The notes: generated from the letters alone by a model not told the origin. 64,000 nucleotides of DNA from Pseudonocardia acidicola (GCF_012911935.1 NZ_JAAXLA010000030.1:1-64000), one strand, 5' to 3'; positions 49,550 to 58,549 are shown, numbered from the stretch's first letter. A program made the numbers and translations.

Positions 49550-50139
49550 CCTGCGCGGAGCCTTTCGTCGAGGTGGCGGGCCCAGTCGGCGAGCAGGGCC
49601 CGGCGGCGCGGGCCGTCGTCGGTGAGCAGGTCGGCCAGGCCCAGGCCGCGGATCAGGTCGAGGGTCTGCTGGACGGCCTCGCGCACGCCCGGGCGCGTCT
49701 CGTCGGCGCCGAGCAGCTCGACGGTCAGCCGGTGCGACTCGCGCCCGATGGCCGCCTCGAGCGGCATGACCTCCGCGTGCAGCTCCGGATCGGTGCGGGC
49801 GGCCACCCACAGCTCGAGCGCGGCGTGGAACAGCGGCCCGGTGTAGAGCCGGGCCAGCATGTCCAGCACGGCCACGGTGCGTCCCGCGCCGGTGGGCAGC
49901 GCGGCCGCCTGCTCGCGGATCTCGGCGATCCGGGCGGCGCCGAGATGTTGCACGGCGGCGACGACGAGCGCGGCGCGGGTGGGGTAGTGGTGCAGCTGCG
50001 CCCCGCGGGACACCCCGGCGCGGTGCGCGACCGCGGTGGTGGTCGTCCCGCTCCAGCCGTGCTCGGCCAGGCTCGCGACGGTGGCCTCCATGAGCCGGGC
50101 GCGCGTGAGCTCGCTGCGCTCCTGCTGGCGGGTGACCAC
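49546..50139 (-). CDS. TetR family regulator of the acyl-CoA dehydrogenase unit
   Basis: A 197-residue TetR protein with helix-turn-helix TTTTAVAHRAGVSRGAQLHH and a helical ligand domain. It is first in the unit with the two acyl-CoA dehydrogenases (stop/start overlap). A perfect 26-bp palindrome lies 25 bp before the chosen GTG (50139) and is its likely operator. A TTG at 50172 would put the start inside that palindrome, so I reject it. Confidence 0.88.
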   Translation of the reverse strand: MVTRQQERSELTRARLMEATVASLAEHGWSGTTTTAVAHRAGVSRGAQLHHYPTRAALVVAAVQHLGAARIAEIREQAAALPTGAGRTVAVLDMLARLYTGPLFHAALELWVAARTDPELHAEVMPLEAAIGRESHRLTVELLGADETRPGVREAVQQTLDLIRGLGLADLLTDDGPRRRALLADWARHLDERLRAG

Positions 50140-50164
50140 GGGGTGGCAGTGTGCCCGGCCACAA

Positions 50165-50190
50165 ACAAACAAGCAAGCCTGCTTGTTTGT
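50165..50190. promoter_or_regulatory. TetR-type operator palindrome
   Basis: ACAAACAAGCA-AGCC-TGCTTGTTTGT: 11-bp perfect arms with a 4-nt centre, AT-rich against its surroundings, placed between the NUDIX stop and the TetR start. The half-site ACAAGCA type is common for TetR operators. Confidence 0.7.
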
Positions 50191-50208
50191 CGTCGGTTGT
50201 TGTGGCGG

Positions 50209-50739
50209 TCAGCCGCGGTCGTGGAGCAGCAGCAACGTGTACGCGGCCACGCTCTGCGCGTCGGTGATCTCCCCGTTCCTGATCATCGTTTCGAACTCGG
50301 CCGTGCCGAACCAGCGCGCCCGCATGTCCTGCTCGGTGTGCTCGCGCCGGGCCGGGCCCGCGGTCAGCTCCGTGGCCAGGAAGACCATGCCGCGCTGGCT
50401 CGACATGCCCGGCGCCACCTCCAGCTCGCCGAGCAGATCCATCCGGCCGGCCACCAGCCCCGTCTCCTCCACCAGTTCCCGGGCGGCCAGCTCGGCCGGG
50501 TCGACCTCCGCGCGGTCGGGCGCGGTGCCGGCCGGGAACTCCCATCGCCGCCGGCCCACGGGGTAGCGGAACTGTTCCACCAGATGCAGGCGGTCGCCGT
50601 CGCGCGGGATGACCAGCGCATAGGTCGGCTTGTCGACCACGCCGTAGACGCCGTTGCTGCCGTCGGGCCGGCGAATCGCGTCCTCCCGCACGGTCATCCA
50701 CCGATTGGCGTACACCTGGCGGCTGCTGAGCGTCTCCAC
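50209..50739 (-). CDS. NUDIX hydrolase (ADP-ribose pyrophosphatase-like)
   Basis: A 176-residue NUDIX protein; the Nudix helix reads AARELVEETGL after GTAPDRAEVDPAE. EFPAGTAP and GELEVAPGMSSQRG resemble ADP-ribose pyrophosphatases. It hydrolyses a nucleoside diphosphate linked to another group; the substrate is unknown. GTG start; divergent from phaC. Confidence 0.88.
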   Translation of the reverse strand: METLSSRQVYANRWMTVREDAIRRPDGSNGVYGVVDKPTYALVIPRDGDRLHLVEQFRYPVGRRRWEFPAGTAPDRAEVDPAELAARELVEETGLVAGRMDLLGELEVAPGMSSQRGMVFLATELTAGPARREHTEQDMRARWFGTAEFETMIRNGEITDAQSVAAYTLLLLHDRG

Positions 50740-51134
50740 CCCGACACAGTGCCGTGCCCGCGACGGGAAGCCCCAGCCGCCCGAACGTGAACCACCTCAC
50801 CCGCGAGTCGCCCCATCTCGACGTGCGAGTCGGCGGAATTCCGTGCACGAGTCGCGCGATCCGGGTGGCCAGGCGAAGGGCGCGGAGTCGCGGATCCCGA
50901 TCACCGGGCAGGAGGTGATCTCCACCCGCCGGGTCCCTGCGTGGCCTCCCGGCCCCACCGTTGCCTGTGCGTCGCGCGGCGCGCACTGCGGCCGCCACGA
51001 ACCCGGCGGCACGCGTCCGCCTGCACCGTCGCCCCCGGTCGGCCACACCTGGCGGCCGCCGAGCGTTTTCGCAGCGCACACGGTGCCGGGTGGGCGGCTT
51101 GACTCCACCGAACGCGAGGAGTGAGGTACATCAC
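50740..51134. other. NUDIX/phaC intergenic region
   Basis: 395 bp without a convincing gene. It contains GAGTCG array 2, and a segment near 51043-51070 resembling the NUDIX gene start (ACACCTGGCGGC then GAGCG). GAGGAG about 16 bp before the phaC ATG is a possible ribosome-binding site. Confidence 0.5.
50805..50890 (+). repeat. GAGTCG array, 22-nt period (locus 2)
   Basis: GAGTCG starts at 50805, 50827 and 50849, each exactly 22 nt apart with unrelated sequence between. Another copy is at 50885, out of phase (36 nt). The first box is preceded by CACCCGC as at locus 3. Confidence 0.75.
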
Positions 51135-52844
51135 ATGGTGACTGTGCGGCCCGATGCTCCCGACCCTGGTTCGCGCCCCGGCCTGCACCGGGTGGCCGCG
51201 CTGATGCCGGACCCGAAGCCCGATCCATCGGCTGTGCTGAGCGGGGGCATCCGGGGGCTGGTCGAGGCCGCCGTCCGGGTCGCCGGCAGTGTCCCGGCGG
51301 TGGCGGGCGCCGCAACCCGGCTGGCCGCCGAGCTCGGCAAGGTCGCGGTGGGCCAGTCCGAGGTCGAACCCGCCCGCGGTGATCGCCGCTTCTCCGACCC
51401 GACCTGGACCGAGAACCCCGGTTACCACCGGCTGATGCAGGCCTACCTGGCCACCTGCGCGGCCATCGACGAGGCCGTCGCCGATGCCGATCTGCCCGAC
51501 TGGCGCGACCGCGAGCGCGCCAGGTTCCTGGCCACCGTGCTGGCCTCGGCGCTGGCCCCGACGAACACCCTGTTCGGCAACCCGGCCGCGCTGAAGCGGG
51601 CGCTGGAGACCGGCGGCGGCAGCCTTCGTCGCGGCATCGGCAACCTGTTCTCGGACCTGCGGCACAACGGCGGGCTGCCCCGCCAGGTGGACCGCGGGAG
51701 ATTCGTCGTCGGCCGCGACCTCGCCGCCACCCCGGGTGCGGTGGTGTACCGCGACGACGTCCTCGAACTGCTGCAGTACCGGCCGCAGACCGCGCAGGTC
51801 CGCAAGGTCCCGGTCGTCGTGGTGCCGCCGCAGATCAACAAGTACTACTTCATGGACCTCGCGCCGGGTCGCTCGCTCATCGAGTACGCGGTGTCGAAGG
51901 GCCAGCAGGTGTTCGCGATCTCCTGGCGCAACCCGGTCAAGGACCACCGCGACTGGGATCTCGACACCTACGGGCGCGCGATCCTGTCCGCGCTCGACGC
52001 CGTCGCCGCGATCACCCGCTCCGAGCAGGTCAACCTGTTCGGCTTGTGCGCGGGCGGCATCACCACTGCGACAGTGCTCAACCACCTTGCCGCGACCGGG
52101 AACGAACGGGTGCGCTCGGCGAGTTTCGGGGTGACGCTGCTCGACTGGTCGGCGCCCGCGCCCATCGGGATGATGTCGGCCGGACCGCTGCTGCGGCTGG
52201 CGGACTGGCGATCGCGTTCAGCGGGTGTCCTCGACGGCCGGTCGCTGGCGTCGGTGTTCACCTGGATGCGCCCGAACGACCTGGTCTGGAACTACTGGGT
52301 CAACAACTACCTGCTCGGCACCGACCCACCGCCGTTCGACATCCTCGCCTGGAACGCCGACACGACGAACCTGCCGAGCGGGCTGCACCGCCAGTTCCTG
52401 GAGATCTTCGAGAAGAACACGCTGACCAAGCGGGGCGCGCTCACCGTGCTCGGGGCGCCGATCGACCTCAAGCAGGTCACCGTCGACACGTACGTCACCG
52501 GGGGCACCAGCGACCACCTGACGCCGTGGAACGGGTGCTACGCCTCGGCTGCCCTGCTCGGCGGGACCTCGACGTTCGTGCTGACCAACACCGGACACAT
52601 CCAGACCTTGGTCTGCCCGCCGGGCAACAAGAAGTCGAAGTACTGGACCGGCCCCGAGCCGGGGACGGACCCCGAGGCATGGCGGAAGCGCGCGACCGAG
52701 CACGCCGGCACCTGGTGGGAGCACTGGGCGGGGTGGATCGGCGAGCGATCCGGACCGAAGAAGGCAGCCCCGGACGGGCCGGGGGACCGGGAGCACCCGC
52801 CGCTGGCCGACGCCCCCGGCACCTACGTCCACACCCAGGCCTGA
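51135..52844 (+). CDS. phaC: Poly(3-hydroxyalkanoate) synthase
   Basis: Polymerises (R)-3-hydroxyacyl-CoA into storage polyester granules. The 569-residue alpha/beta-hydrolase-like protein has the lipase-box-like catalytic motif NLFGLCAGGITTAT (active Cys near residue 303), VPPQINKYYFMDLAPGRS, WNADTTNLPSGLHRQF and the catalytic His in LTNTGHIQTLV. Length and motifs fit class I/II PhaC. It is preceded by a divergent NUDIX gene and followed by a GAGTCG array. Confidence 0.93.
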   Translation: MVTVRPDAPDPGSRPGLHRVAALMPDPKPDPSAVLSGGIRGLVEAAVRVAGSVPAVAGAATRLAAELGKVAVGQSEVEPARGDRRFSDPTWTENPGYHRLMQAYLATCAAIDEAVADADLPDWRDRERARFLATVLASALAPTNTLFGNPAALKRALETGGGSLRRGIGNLFSDLRHNGGLPRQVDRGRFVVGRDLAATPGAVVYRDDVLELLQYRPQTAQVRKVPVVVVPPQINKYYFMDLAPGRSLIEYAVSKGQQVFAISWRNPVKDHRDWDLDTYGRAILSALDAVAAITRSEQVNLFGLCAGGITTATVLNHLAATGNERVRSASFGVTLLDWSAPAPIGMMSAGPLLRLADWRSRSAGVLDGRSLASVFTWMRPNDLVWNYWVNNYLLGTDPPPFDILAWNADTTNLPSGLHRQFLEIFEKNTLTKRGALTVLGAPIDLKQVTVDTYVTGGTSDHLTPWNGCYASAALLGGTSTFVLTNTGHIQTLVCPPGNKKSKYWTGPEPGTDPEAWRKRATEHAGTWWEHWAGWIGERSGPKKAAPDGPGDREHPPLADAPGTYVHTQA

Positions 52845-52854
52845 CCCCACCCGC

Positions 52855-52882
52855 GAGTCGGCAGTTTCGGGAGGGTGAGTCG
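52855..52882 (+). repeat. GAGTCG pair, 22-nt period (locus 3)
   Basis: GAGTCG starts at 52855 and 52877, 22 nt apart, 11 bp after the phaC stop. The units GAGTCGGCAGTTTCGGGAGG and GAGTCGGCGGTTTCGGGAG also share internal sequence. Confidence 0.75.
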
Positions 52883-52909
52883 GCGGTTTCGGGAGCCAGG
52901 GTTCCGGGC

Positions 52910-53145
52910 TGTCGGTGAGCGTGGGCTCGGCCGATCCTGCGGCGAGGCGGATCGCCAGCAGCCGGCCCTCGGTGGTTGGAGACGTCGGCGTCGAACACTT
53001 CCGCGTGGTCGTTGGTGTATGCCCCGGCGGGAGTCCCCGCGGCCTCACCCGCGTCGCGTGCTCGCCCGCACCCCGTCGCAGCTCGTCGATGCTGTAACCG
53101 AGGTCCGTCACCCGGCGCCCCCGCTGTCGATCAACGACCAAGATC
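52910..53145 (-). pseudogene. Possible decayed gene fragment
   Basis: Reading the minus strand with two frame changes gives coding-like pieces: [19 protein letters not shown], then [18 protein letters not shown], then [17 protein letters not shown]. None is a full gene. This could be a frameshifted remnant or chance in GC-rich DNA. Otherwise the 350-bp gap between phaC and the WYL regulator holds only the GAGTCG pair. Confidence 0.25.
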
Positions 53146-53196
53146 GTACAAAGGCGACGTATTCCCGGGACGTGTCACGGAGGGCACGATCGCGGG

Positions 53197-54192
53197 GTGC
53201 GCGCGTCCCGGCTGGTGGCCCTGCTGTTCACCCTGCAACGCCGCCGCGCGGCCACGGCGGCCCAGCTCGCCGGCGAGCTGGAGGTCTCCGAGCGGACGAT
53301 CTACCGCGACGTCGCCGCGCTGCAGGCCGCCGGAGTGCCGCTGTGGACGGAGTCCGGTCGCGGCGGCGGGATCCGGCTGCTCGACGGCTGGCACACCCGC
53401 CTCGACGGCCTGACCTCGCGCGAAGCGGCCGCGATCCTGGCGATCGGTGCGCCGCAGGTGCTCGCCGACCTGGGGATGGGCTCGGCGCTCAGTGCCGGGC
53501 AGGCCAAGCTGCTCGCCACCCTCCCGGCGGCCCTGCGCGAGCACGCGCGGGCCGTCGGCGAGCGGTTCCACCTCGATGCGCCGGGCTGGTTCCAGTCCGC
53601 GCAACAGACCGGCCGGCTCACGGAGGTGGCCGAGGCGGTGTGGGAGCAGCGCCGGCTGCGTGTCGACTACCGGCGCGGCGACGGGTCGGTCGAGCGGGTC
53701 CTCGAACCGCTCGGGCTCGTGCTCAAGGCAGGGGTCTGGTACCTCGTGGCCGGGGTGGCTGGCGAGCCTATGACGATCCGCACCTACCGGGTCTCCCGGA
53801 TCCTCGCCGCCGAGCCGACCGGGGAGGGCTTCGTGCGGCCGCCGCGCTTCGTGCTCACCGCATGGTGGGCCGACGCCGCCACCCGGTTCGCCGGCTCGCT
53901 GCTGCGCGAGAAGGTGCGGCTGCGCGTCGGACCGGCCGGGTTGCGGACACTGCCGCACATCACCGACGACGATGCTGCGATCCGGGCGATCGCGCTGGCC
54001 GGACCGGCCGACGACGAGGGCTGGCGGGAGCTGATCCTGGAGGTGGAGAGCATCGTGGTCGCGGCGGGACAACTCACCGCTCTGGGTGGGCAGGTCGAGG
54101 CGCTCGACCCGCCGCAGTTGCGTGCCGCGCTCGCGGCCGCGGGCGCCGCGCTGGCGGCCCGCAACACCGGTCCTGTCGCAGCTGCCCCCTAA
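53197..54192 (+). CDS. WYL-domain transcriptional regulator (YafY/PafBC type)
   Basis: A 331-residue protein: N-terminal HTH_11 ([20 protein letters not shown]), a linker, then a WYL domain ([20 protein letters not shown]) and a C-terminal WCX-like region. Such regulators respond to nucleic acid or other ligands and often control stress or DNA-repair genes. The adjacent gene is nucS, so a link is possible but unproven. Confidence 0.9.
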   Translation: MRASRLVALLFTLQRRRAATAAQLAGELEVSERTIYRDVAALQAAGVPLWTESGRGGGIRLLDGWHTRLDGLTSREAAAILAIGAPQVLADLGMGSALSAGQAKLLATLPAALREHARAVGERFHLDAPGWFQSAQQTGRLTEVAEAVWEQRRLRVDYRRGDGSVERVLEPLGLVLKAGVWYLVAGVAGEPMTIRTYRVSRILAAEPTGEGFVRPPRFVLTAWWADAATRFAGSLLREKVRLRVGPAGLRTLPHITDDDAAIRAIALAGPADDEGWRELILEVESIVVAAGQLTALGGQVEALDPPQLRAALAAAGAALAARNTGPVAAAP

Positions 54193-54195
54193 GCT
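54190..54195 (+). promoter_or_regulatory. -10 box of nucS
   Basis: TAAGCT overlaps the WYL gene end and lies 8 nt before GTG of nucS; consistent with a leaderless nucS transcript. Confidence 0.45.
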
Positions 54196-54203
54196 CTGCG
54201 AGC

Positions 54204-54863
54204 GTGCGCCTCGTCATCGCCCGCTGCCAGGTGGACTACGTCGGACGCCTCACCGCACATCTGCCGATGGCGCCCCGGCTGCTGCTCGTGAAGGCCGACG
54301 GATCGGTCAGCGTGCACGCCGACGACCGCGCCTACAAACCGCTGAACTGGATGAGCCCGCCGTGCTGGCTCGAGGAACAGCCCGGCGTGTGGACGGTGCG
54401 CAACAAGGCCGACGAGTCGCTGGTGATCACCATCGACGAGGTGCTGCACGACTCCAGCCACACCCTCGGGGTCGACCCGGGGCTGGTGAAGGACGGCGTC
54501 GAGGCGCACCTGCAGGAGTTGCTGGCCGCGCACCCCACCGTCCTCGGCGAGGGCTACACGCTGGTCCGCCGTGAGTACATGACCGCGATCGGCCCGGTCG
54601 ACCTGCTCTGCCGCGACGCCGAGGGCCGCAGCGTCGCCGTCGAGGTCAAGCGCCGCGGCGAGATCGACGGCGTCGAGCAGCTGACCCGCTACCTCGAGCT
54701 GATGGATCGCGACCCGCTGCTGCGCCCGGTCACCGGGGTGTTCGCCGCGCAGCAGATCAAGCCGCAGGCCCGGACGCTGGCCGAGGACCGCGGGATCCGC
54801 TGCGTCGTCGTCGACTACAACGCGCTGCGCGGCGTGGAATCCGACGACCTGCGGTTGTTCTGA
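54204..54863 (+). CDS. nucS: Mismatch-specific endonuclease NucS (EndoMS)
   Basis: Cuts both strands at G-T, G-G and T-T mismatches; in actinobacteria lacking MutS/MutL it provides mismatch repair. The 219-residue protein has the N-terminal dimerisation domain ([15 protein letters not shown]) and the C-terminal RecB-like nuclease with DLLCRD...[17 protein letters not shown] (PD-(D/E)XK residues). The C-terminal DDLRLF fits a beta-clamp-binding tail. It corresponds to Rv1321. GTG at 54204 matches family starts. Confidence 0.95.
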   Translation: MRLVIARCQVDYVGRLTAHLPMAPRLLLVKADGSVSVHADDRAYKPLNWMSPPCWLEEQPGVWTVRNKADESLVITIDEVLHDSSHTLGVDPGLVKDGVEAHLQELLAAHPTVLGEGYTLVRREYMTAIGPVDLLCRDAEGRSVAVEVKRRGEIDGVEQLTRYLELMDRDPLLRPVTGVFAAQQIKPQARTLAEDRGIRCVVVDYNALRGVESDDLRLF

Positions 54864-54991
54864 GCCGACCCGCATCCACCCGGCCACCCGTCTGGGAAGG
54901 GTGTTCCCGGTGACATGCGTGGGATACCGAGCGGCCAGGGATGGGAGTATCGGTTGCGAACTTGTCCCTCGGGGTAGCGGGAGGTATGCGC

Positions 54992-56776
54992 GTGGCACGG
55001 GAGTTCCGGACGGTCGGCGTGGTCGGCCTGGGCACGATGGGCGCCGGCATCGTGGAGGTGTTCGCGCGCAACGGCCTGCAGGTGATCGCGGCCGAGGTGG
55101 ACGAGGAGGCCGTGGCCCGGGGCCGTTCCCACCTCGAGACGTCGACGCGGCGGGCCATCGAGCGGGGGAAGCTGACCGAGGAGGCCGCCGCCGAGCTGCT
55201 CGGCCGGATCACCACGACGACGTCGCTGGCCGACATGGCCGACGCCGACCTCGTCATCGAGGCCGTCCCGGAGAGCCTGGACCTCAAGGCCGCCGTGTTC
55301 GCCGAGCTCGACAAGGTCGTCCGGCCCGAGGTCATCCTGGCGTCGAACACCTCGTCGCTCTCGGTCACCGAGTTGTCCGTGCGCACCGCGCGGCCCGGCA
55401 AGGTCGTCGGGATGCACTTCTTCAACCCGGCGCCGGTGCAGAAGCTCGTCGAGCTGGTGCGCACCGTCGTCACCGAGCCCGATGTGATCGACGATCTCAA
55501 GGCCTTCGCCGCGACGCTGGACAAGGTGCCGGTGGTCATCGGTGACCGCGCCGGGTTCATCGCGAACGCGCTGCTGTTCGGCTACCTCAACCACGCCGCG
55601 GGCATGTACGAGTCGCACTACGCCAGCCGCGAGGACCTCGACGCCGCGATGCGCTACGGGTGTGGCTACCCCATGGGTCCGCTGGCACTGCTCGACCTGA
55701 TCGGGCTCGACACCGCCTACGAGATCCTCAACACGATGTACCGGCAGTCGCGCAACCAGCTGCACGCGCCGACGCCGATCCTCAAGCAGATGATCACTGC
55801 CGGGCTGCTGGGCCGCAAGAGCGGGCGCGGCTTCTACACCTACGAGAAGCCGCACTCGTCGAAGGTGGTGCCCGACGCGTTCACCCCGAACGGGACCGTG
55901 CCCGACGACGTGCCCGTGCGCGACGTGCAGCGCGTCGGTGTCGTCGGCACCGGGACGATGGCCAGCGGCATCGTCGAGGTGCTGGCCAAGGCCGGGCTTG
56001 ATGTCATCGTGCGCGGTCGCAGCGACAGCAAGGTCGAGGGCTCCATCGCCGGTATCCGCAAGTCGCTGGAGAAGGCCGTGGTCCGCGGCCGGATCTCCGA
56101 GTCCGACCGCGACGCCACGATGTCCCGGATCACCGGCACCACCCGGCTCGAGGACTTCGCCGACGTCGACCTGGTCATCGAGGCCATCGCCGAGGAACTC
56201 GACATCAAACGCGCCGTGTTCGCCGCGCTCGACGAGATCTGCAAGCCCGGTGCCATCCTGGCCACCACGACGTCGTCGCTGCCCGTGGTGGAGTGCGCCG
56301 CGGCGACCTCGCGGCCGGCCGACGTGCTGGGCCTGCACTTCTTCAACCCGGCGCCGGTGATGAAGCTGGTGGAGGTCGTCTCGACGATCACGACCTCGCC
56401 CGAGGTCGCGGCCACCGGGCTCGCGCTGTGCGAGCGGCTGGGCAAGGTGCCGGTGTCCTGCGGGGACCGGGCCGGGTTCATCGTCAACGCGCTGCTGTTC
56501 CCGTACCTCAACGACGCGGTGAAGATGCTCGAGGCGCACTACGCGACCTCCGACGACATCGACGCCGCGATGAAGACCGGGTGCGCGCTGCCCATGGGGC
56601 CGTTCGAGCTGCTCGACGTCGTCGGTCTCGACGTGTCGCTGGCCATCGAGCGCTCGCTGTACCAGGAGTTCCGGGAGGCCGGGTTCGCGCCCGCGCCGCT
56701 GCTCGAGCACCTGGTGACGGCGGGCCGGCTGGGTCGCAAGACCGGGCACGGCTTCCGCGACTACGCCGCGCGCTGA
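54992..56776 (+). CDS. Tandem-fused 3-hydroxybutyryl-CoA dehydrogenase
   Basis: Interconverts acetoacetyl-CoA and 3-hydroxybutyryl-CoA. The 594-residue protein contains two complete copies (about residues 5-290 and 312-594), each with a Rossmann NAD(P) domain and a 3HCDH C-domain. Copy 1 has VGVVGLGTMGAGIVEV and GMHFFNPAPVQKLVELV; copy 2 has VGVVGTGTMASGIVEV and GLHFFNPAPVMKLVEVV. After strand 2, copy 1 has an acidic VIAAEVDE (NAD-like), while copy 2 has VIVRGRSDSK (NADP-like). Such fusions occur in other actinobacteria. GTG at 54992 is chosen for its GGGAGG at 7-nt spacing. Confidence 0.92.
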   Translation: MAREFRTVGVVGLGTMGAGIVEVFARNGLQVIAAEVDEEAVARGRSHLETSTRRAIERGKLTEEAAAELLGRITTTTSLADMADADLVIEAVPESLDLKAAVFAELDKVVRPEVILASNTSSLSVTELSVRTARPGKVVGMHFFNPAPVQKLVELVRTVVTEPDVIDDLKAFAATLDKVPVVIGDRAGFIANALLFGYLNHAAGMYESHYASREDLDAAMRYGCGYPMGPLALLDLIGLDTAYEILNTMYRQSRNQLHAPTPILKQMITAGLLGRKSGRGFYTYEKPHSSKVVPDAFTPNGTVPDDVPVRDVQRVGVVGTGTMASGIVEVLAKAGLDVIVRGRSDSKVEGSIAGIRKSLEKAVVRGRISESDRDATMSRITGTTRLEDFADVDLVIEAIAEELDIKRAVFAALDEICKPGAILATTTSSLPVVECAAATSRPADVLGLHFFNPAPVMKLVEVVSTITTSPEVAATGLALCERLGKVPVSCGDRAGFIVNALLFPYLNDAVKMLEAHYATSDDIDAAMKTGCALPMGPFELLDVVGLDVSLAIERSLYQEFREAGFAPAPLLEHLVTAGRLGRKTGHGFRDYAAR

Positions 56777-56815
56777 GTGGCGCCGTCCTGACGTCGTGAT
56801 CATCCGACCTGTCTG

Positions 56816-57160
56816 ATGCCCCGCTCGAACCACTCACGCCGATCACAGGCGCGGTCGTCGGAGGGTTCGCGGCGGGGCCGATCGAAAGGGACGCGCGCTG
56901 AGCACGTACCGCTGCGGTCGGCCGTGCTCAGCCGCACCGAGAGCGGTCCGGACGGCGAGTGGCAGGTCCGTCAGGTGCCCGGCGCCTCGTCGGTGAAGGA
57001 CTACCGCTGCCCCGGCTGTGACCAGCTCATCCCCGCGGGGACCCCGCACGTGGTGACCTGGCCGGCCGGGGACTACGGGTCGGTGGAGGAGCGCCGGCAT
57101 TGGCACCTGCCGTGCTGGAACGCGCGGCATCGGCGCCGGCCGGAGAGGCGGCGCTGGTAG
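56816..57160 (+). CDS. Small zinc-finger-like protein, often called ATP/GTP-binding
   Basis: A 114-residue basic protein. The conserved part is YRCPGCDQLIPAGTPHVVTW then RRHWHLPCW, a probable zinc-binding Cys2-His-Cys arrangement, with an Arg-rich N-terminus and C-terminus. Homologous proteins in Streptomyces are annotated ATP/GTP-binding without clear basis. Probably nucleic-acid associated; function unknown. It is convergent with the DivIVA-like gene. Confidence 0.75.
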   Translation: MPRSNHSRRSQARSSEGSRRGRSKGTRAEHVPLRSAVLSRTESGPDGEWQVRQVPGASSVKDYRCPGCDQLIPAGTPHVVTWPAGDYGSVEERRHWHLPCWNARHRRRPERRRW

Positions 57161-57256
57161 TGCGTGCCGGCCGTGCAAGGGCCACCGTGCTCGTCCGGGC
57201 CGGGCTGCAGGGCGGCCGGGCGCCCGATCGGTACCGGCGCCGAGGGCCGTGGCGCG

Positions 57257-58537
57257 TCAGCGCCGGCCGGCGGGGGAGGTGCGGCGGCGGTTGCGCTGCC
57301 GGGACCGCTTGACCGGGCTGGGGCGCGGGGCGCTGTTTCCCGGGCCGTCCTCGCCCGGCTTCTCATCAGCAGCTGCATCCTCGGTCTCGGTCGTGGCTGC
57401 GGGGGCAGCCTTCCCCCCGGGAGAGCTCTCGGGCGCGGTGTTCTCCGGCGCGGTGTTCTCCGGCGCGGCCGTCTCGGGCGCGGCGGCCCCGGCCTGCGCC
57501 GGCGACGTCCCGGTCTGGACCGGCGCGGCCCCCGCCGGCGGGTTCTGCACCTGGCCGGCGACCGTGGCATCCTCCGGGCCGGCCGGGTTCGCCGGCAGCT
57601 GCGCCCGTGCGTCCGCATCGGTGACGGGGCCGGGCGCAGCATGCGCGGGACCCGGGGCGGTCACCGTGGCCTGGGTGTCGAGAAGCCCGCCGATCGTGCG
57701 GTCCAGCACGGCCCGGGTCGTGCCGAGCTGCTCGAGGATCCGAGCCCGCAGCGAGTCGAGTTCCGCCACCCGCTGCTCGGCCTCGGCGATCATGCGTCGT
57801 GCCGTCCGCTCGGCCTCGGCGACCTCGCGCTGCGCCTGCTCCTGCGCGTCCGCCAGGGTCTGCGCGGTCCGGCGGCGGGCCTCGGCCCGCTGGGCCTCCA
57901 GCTCCGCCAGCGCCTCCGACCGGCGCGCGTCCATCGCGATGGTGAAGTCCTCTTCCACCAGCGCGCACTTGGCCGCGGACTCGGCTGCGAGCCGGTCGCG
58001 CTCCTGCTGGGCCTCCGCGGCGGCGCGGCTCAGCTCGGCGTCGGCCTCGGCGCGGCGTCGCGCCATCTCCTGTTCGGCCGCCTCGCACTCGGCGGCGACC
58101 TGCGCCCGCCGGGCCTCGGCCTGCGCGGTGGTCCGGTCGGCCTCGGCGCGGGCGGCGGCGGTGATCTCCGCCGCCTGCCGCTCGGCCTCGGCCAGCCGCT
58201 GCTTGACCTCGTCGTCGGCGCGGCTGCGCATCTCGGCGACCTCGTCCTCGGCCAGCCGCAGCATCGTCCGCATGCGCTCGCTCATCCCCTGGACGTTCTG
58301 CGGGGGACTGGCCAGCTTGCGGACCTGGAGCCGCAGGCCCTCGGCCCGGGCCCGGGCGTCGTCGAGCTCGCGGTTCAGCTGGGCGGCCTGGCTCACGGCG
58401 GCGTCACGGTCCGCGGCGAGGATGCGGATCTCGGCATCGAGGCGACTGAGGTGGGTGTCGACCTGAGCCTGGTCGTAGCCCCGTCGGGCGATCGCGAAAC
58501 CGGCGTCGGGCGAGGACGTGTCCAGATTCCCGGCCAT
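57257..58537 (-). CDS. DivIVA-domain coiled-coil protein (Wag31/Scy/FilP-like)
   Basis: A 426-residue protein. The N-terminal DivIVA-like motif is FAIARRGYDQAQVDTHLSRL, followed by about 250 residues of Ala/Glu/Arg-rich coiled coil, then a disordered Pro/Ala/Glu tail with PENTA repeats and a basic end (VKRSRQRNRRR). Actinobacterial relatives organise polar growth and the cytoskeleton. ATG at 58537 has TACGGT 6 nt upstream (leaderless); the longer frame from 58693 lacks this. Confidence 0.85.
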   Translation of the reverse strand: MAGNLDTSSPDAGFAIARRGYDQAQVDTHLSRLDAEIRILAADRDAAVSQAAQLNRELDDARARAEGLRLQVRKLASPPQNVQGMSERMRTMLRLAEDEVAEMRSRADDEVKQRLAEAERQAAEITAAARAEADRTTAQAEARRAQVAAECEAAEQEMARRRAEADAELSRAAAEAQQERDRLAAESAAKCALVEEDFTIAMDARRSEALAELEAQRAEARRRTAQTLADAQEQAQREVAEAERTARRMIAEAEQRVAELDSLRARILEQLGTTRAVLDRTIGGLLDTQATVTAPGPAHAAPGPVTDADARAQLPANPAGPEDATVAGQVQNPPAGAAPVQTGTSPAQAGAAAPETAAPENTAPENTAPESSPGGKAAPAATTETEDAAADEKPGEDGPGNSAPRPSPVKRSRQRNRRRTSPAGRR

Positions 58538-58543
58538 GGCGTC

Positions 58544-58549
58544 ACCGTA
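58544..58549 (-). promoter_or_regulatory. -10 box of the DivIVA-like gene
   Basis: TACGGT on the minus strand, 6 nt before ATG at 58537. Confidence 0.45.
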
